Assembly (NCBI GenBank): GCA_021733925.1
Contig: JAIPJY010000003.1
Location: 62,001-126,000 of the forward strand
Direction: 5' to 3'
Source of the DNA: Prosthecobacter sp.
GTDB taxonomy: Bacteria > Verrucomicrobiota > Verrucomicrobiia > Verrucomicrobiales > Verrucomicrobiaceae
Length of the DNA stretch: 64,000 nucleotides
Shown here: piece by piece, positions 1 through 8,500 of the stretch
Layout of the letters: each line of letters starts with the position of its first letter
How positions within the stretch are numbered: the first letter of the stretch is position 1
Notes under the pieces: generated by a model
Told to the model about the DNA's origin: nothing
Databases searched by the model: none
Seen by the model: the letters and a program-made list of their open reading frames with translations, nothing else
Translations under genes and position numbers: made by a program

Positions 1-467
1 ACCGCGAGCATGAATCTGGAATCCGCCTTGTAGGTCTGGGCCAGGGCCAGCAGGATGGGGGTGCTGAGCAGCAGCAGTCCCCAGCTGGCCAGCAGCATGC
101 CCTCCAGAGTCTTCCACAGCACCAGGCTGCGCGGTGGCAGTGGCAGGGCTATCTGCCATTCCATGTCCTTTCGCCGGAACAGGCTCATGCCAGTGATGGT
201 GGCATTGGAGATGATCAGCATCACGAAGAAGAAAAAGAAGAGCAGAAACACCAGCCGCTCCGTGAGCAGCGGGCCGATAAGGGGGAGCTTCATCATGAAA
301 TCCAGCCCGCGGCCCACCAGGAGGTAGGCGGAGAGACTGTACAGCCCGAGGAACATGCCGACTGTCAGGCTGAGCAGCTTGTTTTCCCGCATGCCAAAGC
401 GCAGCTTGTGCTGCAGCATGCGCCCGTGCGTTCGGGCGAGAAGCCATGTGGCAGATGCGGTGGTCAT
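1..467 (-). CDS. Membrane protein, ABC-permease-like (partial, runs off left edge)
   Basis: The frame stays open on the minus strand from an ATG at 467 to the window edge, giving about 155 N-terminal residues. The visible part starts with a basic amphipathic segment, then hydrophobic stretches at roughly residues 33-52, 70-90 and 120-145, separated by a short charged loop (RRKDMEW). This looks like the first three helices of a multi-pass protein of the bacterial ABC exporter permease type, but no family-defining motif is visible, so that is inference. It starts 15 bp after the stop of the beta-helix gene on the same strand, so the two may be co-transcribed. The missing C-terminal part lies to the left of the window. 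Confidence 0.6.
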   Translation of the reverse strand, partial: MTTASATWLLARTHGRMLQHKLRFGMRENKLLSLTVGMFLGLYSLSAYLLVGRGLDFMMKLPLIGPLLTERLVFLLFFFFFVMLIISNATITGMSLFRRKDMEWQIALPLPPRSLVLWKTLEGMLLASWGLLLLSTPILLALAQTYKADSRFMLA

Positions 468-482
468 GCCTTGGCGCCCATG

Positions 483-1844
483 TTATTTGTTGCCGAGCAC
501 ATTCTGCTCAATCTCGTTGTCCTTGCCGCCGACCGTGATGAGCGAGGTTGCCTTGCTGCGCTTATCTTCCTCACGGTCATCCCGGATGATGTTGCCGATG
601 ACCATGCTGTTGGTCACCTGATCGAGGCGGAGGGCGACTCCATCGGAATCCAGAACGCTGTTGTGGCAGATCTGCAGGCGGTTGCAGGACTCGATGTCCA
701 CTGCCGCGCGCTGCTTCCAGACGCCGCTGATCACGTTGTTGTTCAGAATGCTGTCTTCGCAGCGCAGGAAGACGATGCCGTTCATTTCGGCGTTGTCGTT
801 GCCATTCACGAGGTAGCGCGGATTGCGGTCAAAATTGTTCCCTGTGACCACGATGTTACTGCAGTCTGTCACGACGAGATCGTGCTGAAAGCCTTCCCAG
901 AAGGTGTTGCCGGTGATCGTCACACCACGTGAGTGCTGGACCTCCACATTGACCTGCACGTCGCTGAACACATTGGCGGTGATGGTCACATTGCCTTCGC
1001 GCGTGTGCTCGCGTCCGGCGCGGCGCAGCAGGGAGGCATCCGTGCCGGAACCGATGATGCGGATGTTGGCTGAATCGGGCGACTTGTGTGTGTGCTGCAG
1101 GGTGCAGCCGGTGATGGTCACCTCGCCGATGGAACCGCCGCGAGAGTCGAGCATGACGTTGGCACTGGGCGGGCCGTCCTTGGCGTGATTGCCCTCGATG
1201 TCGCAGGTGCCGATGTGGAGGTTACGAACGTTGCCTCCCACGGAAACGACGCCGCCGCCGCCGTTGTAACTGATGTGGCTGCCGACGATGTTGGACTGGT
1301 GCAGGTTCACATTGTCGTAGAAGACGCCGATGCCTGTGTTGTGGTAGAAATGACAGGCCGTGATCAGCACGTTGCGATTGCGTGTGGACAAATGCACGGC
1401 GTGCCGGCATTCACGAATGACGACACGGCTGAGGGTGATCTGCATGGTGCCCGTGGCCTCGATGCCATCCGCCTCCGCATGCGCTCCCACGATTTCAATG
1501 CCTTCCACCATGGGCGTGCGCTGGTTTTCCCAGACTTCGGGTTTGAACGACTCCGGCGCCGCCGAGCCTTCATGGGTGCCGATGAAATGGAGGGCGGGAC
1601 CTGATCCCGCCATGACGAGCCGTACGGTGCCATCACCGCTCAGCGCTGAGTAACCAGTTTTTGCCAGGTCAATCTTCAGCGTCTTTGTGATGAGATACAT
1701 CCCCTTGGGAAGTCGCACACTGCCCTGGGTATCGAACATGTGTTGAATCGCCGCTGTGTCATCCGCCTTGCCATCACCCACAGGCTGCTGACCCAGTGCC
1801 ACACTTGCTGCTGCCAGCAGCAGGAGAAAAGATTTTGAGAACAT
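483..1844 (-). CDS. Secreted right-handed parallel beta-helix protein
   Basis: 453 residues. A clear Sec signal peptide (MFSK..., hydrophobic core, Ala-rich cleavage region ending near residue 18) is followed by a GDGKADDTAAIQ segment typical of the start of pectate-lyase-3/polygalacturonase-like beta-helices. The rest is a run of short repeats of the form hydrophobic-x-hydrophobic-x-x-N with asparagine ladders (TGNNF, ITGNTF, NNNVISG, IGNIIRD). Family knowledge: such proteins bind or cleave extracellular polysaccharides. No catalytic triad can be assigned by eye, so substrate and activity are unknown. It is divergent from the cytochrome peroxidase gene and precedes the permease-like gene by 15 bp. 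Confidence 0.8.
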   Translation of the reverse strand: MFSKSFLLLLAAASVALGQQPVGDGKADDTAAIQHMFDTQGSVRLPKGMYLITKTLKIDLAKTGYSALSGDGTVRLVMAGSGPALHFIGTHEGSAAPESFKPEVWENQRTPMVEGIEIVGAHAEADGIEATGTMQITLSRVVIRECRHAVHLSTRNRNVLITACHFYHNTGIGVFYDNVNLHQSNIVGSHISYNGGGGVVSVGGNVRNLHIGTCDIEGNHAKDGPPSANVMLDSRGGSIGEVTITGCTLQHTHKSPDSANIRIIGSGTDASLLRRAGREHTREGNVTITANVFSDVQVNVEVQHSRGVTITGNTFWEGFQHDLVVTDCSNIVVTGNNFDRNPRYLVNGNDNAEMNGIVFLRCEDSILNNNVISGVWKQRAAVDIESCNRLQICHNSVLDSDGVALRLDQVTNSMVIGNIIRDDREEDKRSKATSLITVGGKDNEIEQNVLGNK

Positions 1845-1850
1845 TTGTGC

Positions 1851-1880
1851 AGCCTAGCGGTGTGCCGGGGTTTTCGTCAA
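1851..1880 (-). promoter_or_regulatory. Candidate sigma70 promoter, leaderless geometry
   Basis: On the minus strand TTGACG (1880-1875), an 18-bp spacer and TAGGCT (1856-1851). Only 6 bp separate the -10-like box from the ATG at 1844, so transcription would begin at or next to the start codon. Confidence 0.35.
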
Positions 1881-1999
1881 TTTGAAGCTGCTGGTAGTGT
1901 TGAGAAATCGTCTCAGTGAGTGTTGCTTTGCAATCACTTGAAACCCACGCCTTCCAAGCGACGTATCGACCTCGCCTCATATCATCCCAACATTCTCTC

Positions 2000-3022
2000 A
2001 TGCATCCAACTTTACGCAGTCTTGCCCTTGTCGTCGGATTGAGCACCACCTCCGCTTTTGCGCAGGCGGATTTCTCTGACGCTTTCCTTCCGATGTTCAT
2101 GCCGTTGCCTACCGAGGTCCCCTCCGCGACCAACGAACTCACGGAAGCAAAGATCAATCTCGGCCGCCAGCTTTACTTTGAGACGCGCATTTCGAATGGC
2201 GGGAAGATGTCCTGCAACTCCTGCCACGTTCTTGAGAAGTACGGTAACGACAACCTGCCATTCTCTCCCGGGCATGAAGGCAAGCTCGGCGGTCGCAGTT
2301 CGCCTACGGTATACAATGCCGCGCTGCACATTGCGCAGTTCTGGGATGGTCGTGCGCCGAGTGTGGAGGAGCAGGCCAAAGGCCCCGTGCTCAATCCGGT
2401 CGAAATGGGTGCGCCCGACGAGGCGTTTGTCATCAAAGTGCTGAAGAGCATGCCCGGCTATGTGGACGGCTTCAAGGCCGCCTTTCCAGGTGAGGAAGAC
2501 CCTGTGAACTACAACAACTTCGGCAAGGCGGTTGGTGCCTTTGAGCGCAAGCTGCTTACGCCTTCCAAGTGGGACGCATATCTCAAAGGCGACAAGACGG
2601 CTCTGAGCGCGGAGGAGAAGAAGGGTTTTGCCACCTTTACCAAAACAGGCTGCGTGACCTGTCACAACGGTGTGGCTGTCGGCGGCATGATGTATCAGAA
2701 GCTCGGCCTCGTGAAGGCCTGGCCTGGCCTCACCGACAAAGGACGTGGCGACATCACCAAGGTCGATGGTGAGATCGCTTTCTTCAAAGTTCCCAGCCTG
2801 CGCAACATCACGGAGACTGGTCCGTATCTGCACGATGGCTCGGTCAAGACCTTGGAAGAGATGGTCCAGAAGATGGCCGAATACCAGCTCGGCAAACAGA
2901 TCAGTGATGAAGAAGTGGCTTCCATCATCACCTTCCTCAAAGCCCTGAAAGGCGATCTTCCCAGCGAATACATCAAGGCCCCGAAGCTGCCTGAAAGCAC
3001 TGCCGACACGCCCAAGGCGTAA
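2000..3022 (+). CDS. Di-haem cytochrome c peroxidase family protein
   Basis: 340 residues from the ATG at 2000. This start is preferred over an in-frame ATG at 1916 because it begins directly with a signal peptide (MHPTLRSLALVV... cleaved after AFAQ). Two c-type haem motifs are visible: CNSCH at about residues 72-76 and CVTCH at about 218-222, the arrangement of the CcpA/MauG family. The sequence between them (NAALHIAQFWDGRAPSVEEQ, FKVPSLRNITETGPYLHDG) matches family landmarks. Expected role: periplasmic reduction of hydrogen peroxide with electrons from small cytochromes, or a related di-haem oxidase activity. The length is usual for the family. A strong terminator follows. Confidence 0.93.
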   Translation: MHPTLRSLALVVGLSTTSAFAQADFSDAFLPMFMPLPTEVPSATNELTEAKINLGRQLYFETRISNGGKMSCNSCHVLEKYGNDNLPFSPGHEGKLGGRSSPTVYNAALHIAQFWDGRAPSVEEQAKGPVLNPVEMGAPDEAFVIKVLKSMPGYVDGFKAAFPGEEDPVNYNNFGKAVGAFERKLLTPSKWDAYLKGDKTALSAEEKKGFATFTKTGCVTCHNGVAVGGMMYQKLGLVKAWPGLTDKGRGDITKVDGEIAFFKVPSLRNITETGPYLHDGSVKTLEEMVQKMAEYQLGKQISDEEVASIITFLKALKGDLPSEYIKAPKLPESTADTPKA

Positions 3023-3048
3023 GCGGACGGTACATTTTGAATTCTCTG

Positions 3049-3083
3049 ATCAGCCGGGCCCATCAGCCCGGCTGATTTGTTTT
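3049..3083 (+). terminator. Rho-independent terminator after cytochrome c peroxidase
   Basis: An 11-bp perfect stem (ATCAGCCGGGC / GCCCGGCTGAT), 6-nt loop, followed by TTTGTTTT. It lies 27 bp past the stop at 3022. Confidence 0.85.
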
Positions 3084-3272
3084 GCAGTTTTTTGAATGCC
3101 GGGCAGGTGCCTTGGGGGTGAATCATTCCTAGGAAAATGCGCCACCTGTGTTTGCGTCTGCTTTAGAGTCTTGACTCCTTCCTCATTTTCAGAATAAAAA
3201 GCTGGTGTGATCGTGTCATTGGCTCCCGTCCACTTTCTCGGTCAATCCCGCAACCAGCCTGCCAACCCACAA

Positions 3273-3277
3273 GGAGG
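3273..3277 (+). promoter_or_regulatory. Ribosome binding site that sets the start at 3285
   Basis: GGAGG within aaGGAGGaag, 7 bp before the ATG at 3285. It is one of very few good SD sequences in the window, and it argues against the in-frame start at 3207. Confidence 0.7.
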
Positions 3278-3284
3278 AAGTACC

Positions 3285-5564
3285 ATGCATGCAAAGTTCA
3301 CGCCTCGGCATCCGGTCACAAGGATGTGCTGTTTTGTCATGTTATTGACTGCCTTTGCATGGCCGTCTGCCATGAATGCACAGTCGCCTGCCGGCGCTCC
3401 TGCTCCGTCTGCCCCGACGACGTCAGCTGCTTCTTCCGAGATTCCCCAGGTCTCTGAAGCTGACCTGGACTATGCCACGCGAATGGCTCTCGCGCAGGGC
3501 GTGATGATGCTGAAAAAAATCGCCGAGGCAGATCCGCAAGGCTGGATCATTCCGCCGATCCAGAAGGTGACTCTCACGGGCTACAAGGATGTGCAGCTCA
3601 AGTATCGGCTCATCGAGCGGGACATTCCCATCTATGAATACACCGACCTTGTCGTTTTCACGCCCGGAACTTCGCCTGGCGATCCTCCCGTTCGACGGAT
3701 CGTGCAGCAACCGACCAAGCAGATCGGAACGCGAAAAGAAACGCACATCCGGTATGATCCCAATGGCCCGCTCGAAAGGACCTACAAGCAGCCCATTTAC
3801 GAGCATGTGGGAGACACCTCCTGGAGCTACAGCCTCATTGGCGACTCCGCCATGGCGCTCACGGCGCTGCGTGCCGCCGGGGTCCCTGAGAATGATCCGG
3901 TCGTGTATCACATGGTGGAGAACCTGCTCCTCTATCTCGACACGTACGGTCCGCCTGATCAAACATGGAATCTGGCCTGGCTGGCCGTCGCCATGGCCCA
4001 GACGGACGACAGCATCGCTGAGGATTGGACTGAAAAACTCGCCTCACGTCTGCTTGACGGCCAGATCACTGATGGAGCCGCACGCGGCCTGTGGGGACCG
4101 ATGTGTTTTCATCCCCGACTCATCTCCGTGCTGATCAGTGACTACCTTGCCAGTGAAGCGGAGGTGACTCGAATGCAAGCCAAGCAAAAGGAACGCCCCA
4201 CCAAAGCAAACCAAGTCCTCCTCTCGCAGGCCGAAGGCGCGCGCAACCGGCTGAAAAAATACGCGGATAGCTGGACCCATCTGGGGCTGAAGTTTGCCAC
4301 CGTGGAGTTTCCGCTGATCTGGGAGGACATGATGACTGAGAAGGTACAGTTCGCGGGTGCCACTGACTTTTTTTACAACCAGCGATCTGCGGATATGGAG
4401 AGCACGTGGGTCGCTCTGCATGCACTGTCCGTCTGTGCAGAAATGAAGCGTCTGCCCAAGGCCTCGATGCGCCCTCTCATGCCAGCGGCCTACGACGCCA
4501 CGCATAAGATCGGTGCCAACGTGCCCACCGCCAAGCCGGGCACCACAGTGGGTTCCCAGCTCAATGAGACCACGGTGCCGCCGGAGGCATCGATGGCCGT
4601 GCTAGCCCGTGCGGCCAATGCACTCGCGGTTCTGCTGCCTGAGGGCAAAGGCTGGAGTGAGTGCAACTTCCACCAGCCGGTCACGGATTTCGATGCCTTC
4701 AGCCGCTTCCTCGCCGTGCCTGCGGATGCATCGAGTTTTCCCCCGCTTGAATCACCAGTCACGGCAACGAGTGCTTCGATGGGCATCGCCGCGCTGGATA
4801 GCATCGGCCGCGCTGTGGGCATGGACAAGATGGCGAAGTTTGAGAACAAATTTAACTTCGGAGCGATAAGGCGGCTCACCGCGCAGCAGGAACTGCTGAA
4901 AACTCTGTGGCCCAAACCCATGCAGCGCCCGCAGGGAATCAACAACGAGCGCATCGATCTCTTCCTGCCCCTCATGCGTCCGCTGAAAGGCGATGAGCCC
5001 GACACGGTTCTTGCGGATGAAACCACCAGCCAGCTCACCCGCTACCTCATCCTCGGGGCTGATCCCGATGGCGGCTGGGGATCGAAGCTCCGCCGGACCT
5101 ACATTTCCAGCAGTTCCCGCGAGCGCTTCAAAGCATTGGAGAAGCTGCCCGGCCAGATTTGGAGGGCATGGCGGCTGGATGTGCCGGTCGAGCTGCACAA
5201 AGCGCACATCAGCCTCTGGCATGTGACTCCTTCCAATAACTCGTATTACAACAACATCAGCCCAGGCTCCGCATACGCCACCGCCATCGCTGTTCACTAC
5301 CTTGCCTCGCGCCTCAAAAACCCTGGGGCCATTTTGGAAAAACTCTGCGCCGATCCCACGCTCGCTGATCAGCGCAAAAGTGTTGATGCGCTCCTGCTGC
5401 CACAACCCAAGCCGAAGCCAAAACCAGCGCCTGTTGTCGCCGCCAAACCAGCAGCGCCTGTGGCTAAACCTGCTGAAAAAGCCATGGTAAAAGTCGAGGA
5501 AATCATCCCGGTCGTCCCCATCAAGCCCGCCGATACCCAGCCCAAGAAGGACGAGTCGTTTTGA
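3285..5564 (+). CDS. Secreted protein of unknown function with alpha/alpha-toroid-like region
   Basis: 759 residues. The start is set by the GGAGG site. An N-terminal signal peptide (basic start, hydrophobic core about residues 14-32, ending near MNAQ) is followed by an Ala/Pro-rich linker. The middle consists of helical segments with repeated small and aromatic residues (DTSWSYSLIGDSAMALTALR, TWNLAWLAVAMAQ, ADMESTWVALHALS, DGGWGSKL). These resemble the helix pairs of prenyltransferase/squalene-cyclase-type toroids, but this is a pattern impression, not a family match. The last 60 residues are a Lys/Pro/Ala tail (KPKPKPAP, VAKPAEKA), typical of an envelope linker. The 3' end overlaps the convergent beta-repeat gene by 44 bp. 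Function unknown. Confidence 0.75.
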   Translation: MHAKFTPRHPVTRMCCFVMLLTAFAWPSAMNAQSPAGAPAPSAPTTSAASSEIPQVSEADLDYATRMALAQGVMMLKKIAEADPQGWIIPPIQKVTLTGYKDVQLKYRLIERDIPIYEYTDLVVFTPGTSPGDPPVRRIVQQPTKQIGTRKETHIRYDPNGPLERTYKQPIYEHVGDTSWSYSLIGDSAMALTALRAAGVPENDPVVYHMVENLLLYLDTYGPPDQTWNLAWLAVAMAQTDDSIAEDWTEKLASRLLDGQITDGAARGLWGPMCFHPRLISVLISDYLASEAEVTRMQAKQKERPTKANQVLLSQAEGARNRLKKYADSWTHLGLKFATVEFPLIWEDMMTEKVQFAGATDFFYNQRSADMESTWVALHALSVCAEMKRLPKASMRPLMPAAYDATHKIGANVPTAKPGTTVGSQLNETTVPPEASMAVLARAANALAVLLPEGKGWSECNFHQPVTDFDAFSRFLAVPADASSFPPLESPVTATSASMGIAALDSIGRAVGMDKMAKFENKFNFGAIRRLTAQQELLKTLWPKPMQRPQGINNERIDLFLPLMRPLKGDEPDTVLADETTSQLTRYLILGADPDGGWGSKLRRTYISSSSRERFKALEKLPGQIWRAWRLDVPVELHKAHISLWHVTPSNNSYYNNISPGSAYATAIAVHYLASRLKNPGAILEKLCADPTLADQRKSVDALLLPQPKPKPKPAPVVAAKPAAPVAKPAEKAMVKVEEIIPVVPIKPADTQPKKDESF

Positions 5565-8500
5565 AGCACAGCGAGTTTTTGCAGCGCCTGCGTCTGACGA
5601 TCATGAGTCCCAAGGCCAGGCCCAGCAGGAGCAGGCGTGAGGGTTCGGGCACGAGGACGATGGCAATGGTGCCGTTGGTGGTGAAGCTGCTGATGTCCCA
5701 TGAATAGCCTGAGCCGGAAATATCCGGGAGGTCGAGGCCGCTTGATTCGTCGCCATTGCCGGTGAGATAACCGGTGAAGTTGAAGCGGCTGGCAAAGGTG
5801 GGTGAAGCGGAAAGTCCTGACCAGTCGAGCAGATTAAAAACCTCCGGAGCAGTGGGGGTGAAGGCATCTGCTGTGATGGTGAGGTTGCCGTTGAACAGCA
5901 GTATATTCGTGCCGGTGCCCACGATGTTGAGCCGATCGGAGGTGCCACCGGGGTGGATGCCGAGGATAGTCGTGCTGCCTGACTGAAAATCGATGGCACC
6001 AGAACCGGACACTGGTTTGAAGGTGAGCGTGCCGTAGTTGTCTTGAGCCGTGCCATCTCCTGCCTGCACGATAGCACCGCTGCTGGCGGTGAAACTGGAG
6101 CCTTGAATGAAGCCGGTGCCAAGCAGTGTGCCGCCATCTTGCACGGTGACAGCTCCAGTGCCGGTAGTGCCTGAGCCGCTGCTGCCGACTTGCAGCATGC
6201 CGGCGCTGACCGTCGTTGCACCGCTGTAGGTGTTGGTGCCGGTGAGCACCTGTGTGCCTGCGCCTGATTTTGTGAATGCGAGCGTGCCGTCCGTTCCTGT
6301 GCCATCGCCATTGCGCAGTGCGCCGCTGTAGGTTTGTGAGCCGGTAGCGACATTGACGGTGAGTGTCGCGGTCGAAGCACTACCGGATTCGTTTTCAACG
6401 ATGCCTGCGCCGCTGGTGCTGCTCAGGCCGCCGATGGTTTCGTTTTTGTTGTTGAGGCGGAAAATGCCGGCGCTGGCGCCACTGCCTTTGAAGGTGAGGA
6501 TGCTGGTATCGGCGATCTGATCGCTGTTGATGAGTTTCAGTATAGCTCCGGTGGTGCCGTCGCCGATGGTGATATTGCCCGCGATGGCATCGACACCTGC
6601 GGTTTTCGACAGGTCGAGTTCACCGGCATTGACGCTTGAGGTGCCGGTGAAGGTGTTGGCATCTGCGCCGGAAAGCGTGAGCGTGCCGAGGCCGTTTTTG
6701 GTGAGGCCGCCGGAGGTGTTGGCTGCGGTGGTGATCGTCCCCAGCACTGCTCCGCTGCCGCCGCCACCGAGCAAGGCCACGGTGGGAGTGGAGGTGTAGC
6801 CGATGCCAGGATTGCTGATGGTGATGCTCAGCAGCTTGCCATAGGTGGGGCTGGTGGGATCGAGATCCACCGTGGCGAAGGCCGTGGCACCGGAGCCACC
6901 ACCGCCGCTGATCTCCACATACGGAGCGCCGGTGTAGCCGCTGCCACCGTCGGTGACGGGGATGCTGGTGACTCCGTTCCCGGTGGGGGCGTTCAAGGCG
7001 ATGGGGATGGTGACGTTGAAGCCGTTGGTGTTGATCACCGCGCCACCCGCGTAAGTGCCGAAAGCACCGTTGACGTAGGCGGTCATGACTCCGGTGCCGC
7101 CGGTGCCGACTCCGACCATGAGCGTCGTGGTGGTCACTGCTGCCTGCAGGGTTCCGCCATTGAAATTGAGGTAGGCATTGATGGCTGCCCCGGTGCCGTT
7201 GTAGTGAATGATCTGGTTGTTGATCAAGGTGCCTGCGTCGAGGTTGAGGTAAGCGGTTCCGAGCGCCGTGTTGTTGTTTTGCTGGCCGATGGTGATGCTG
7301 TAACCGGCATTGTTCACCAAGCCGCCTGCCACCGTCATGGCTCCCTGCGCCGTGGTGGTGGCTGTGAGTGCACTGCCACCACTGCGGAATCCCAGGGCGA
7401 TGTAGTCTCCGGTACGGAGCACTTGGCCGCCTGTTACAGTGAACTCCCAGCGCTCGTTGCGGAACATGATGTAGTTGGACGTGTTGAGCGTGCCGCCGCT
7501 GACCTGCAGCACGGCAATGGAAGCGGTGGTGGTGCCGTCCAGTGAATCGACCCGTTTGGTGTTGATGGTTCCAGAAGTCAAAAACAGGCCACCGTAGCCA
7601 GTGCCACCGAGGCCGATGCCGGCTTGGGTGTTGGTGGTGGTGAGGTTTAAAGTGCCGCCGCTGACGACGACGGTGCCCTGATAGCCCGCACTGCTGCCAA
7701 TGCCGAGGGTCGTGGTGGAATAATCTGCCCCTGAAATCAGCCTCAGCATCCCCGGGGTGGACACTGCTCCCACTGTGGTGAGAGCGGTGCCATTGGATAA
7801 TGTGCTGCTGATTTCGAGCACGCCGCTGGAGACCGTGATGTTGCCGGCGATGTTGACACTGCCGCTAAGCAGCAGATTGCCCAAGCCTGTTTTGGTGATG
7901 CCGTAGGATCCGCCAGTTGAGGTGATGGCTGACGCGATGGTGAGATCGTGTGCAGCATTGAGGCTGTCATTGATGGCGAAGGTGCGGGTGGCGGTGCCGA
8001 GATCGAGCGTGCCGCCGGTGATCAACGCGCCAAGGGGATTGTTGGTGCTGCTGACGGTGAGCGTGGTGCCGAGGGTCAGCAGTCCGCCGCTGCCGATGTT
8101 GATCGTGCCCTGACTCGCCGCCGTGGAGGTGGCGTCGTAGAAGGTGAGGGTTCCAGAGGTCCAATTGAAGCCGTTCAGCGAGAGGGAGGCAGAGCCATTG
8201 GTGCCGGTGATGGTCAGGGCGGAACTGGAGGAAAGGGCGTTGTTGATGCCGAACTGAAGAATGCCCTCGTTGATCAGCGTGCTGCCTGTGTAGGTGTTGA
8301 CGCCGCTGAGCGTCTGAGTGCCTGCACCGCTTTTGATTAGAGACAGTGTTCCGGCGAGCGTGCCATTGCGCAGCAGACCGCTGAAATCCTGAGTGCCAGA
8401 GACTTTGAGCGTGAGTGAGGCGCTCGTGGCGCTTTCGTTTTCCACGATGCCTGCGCCGCCGGTGCTGCTGAGGCCGCCGATGGTTTCCCCCTTGCCATTG

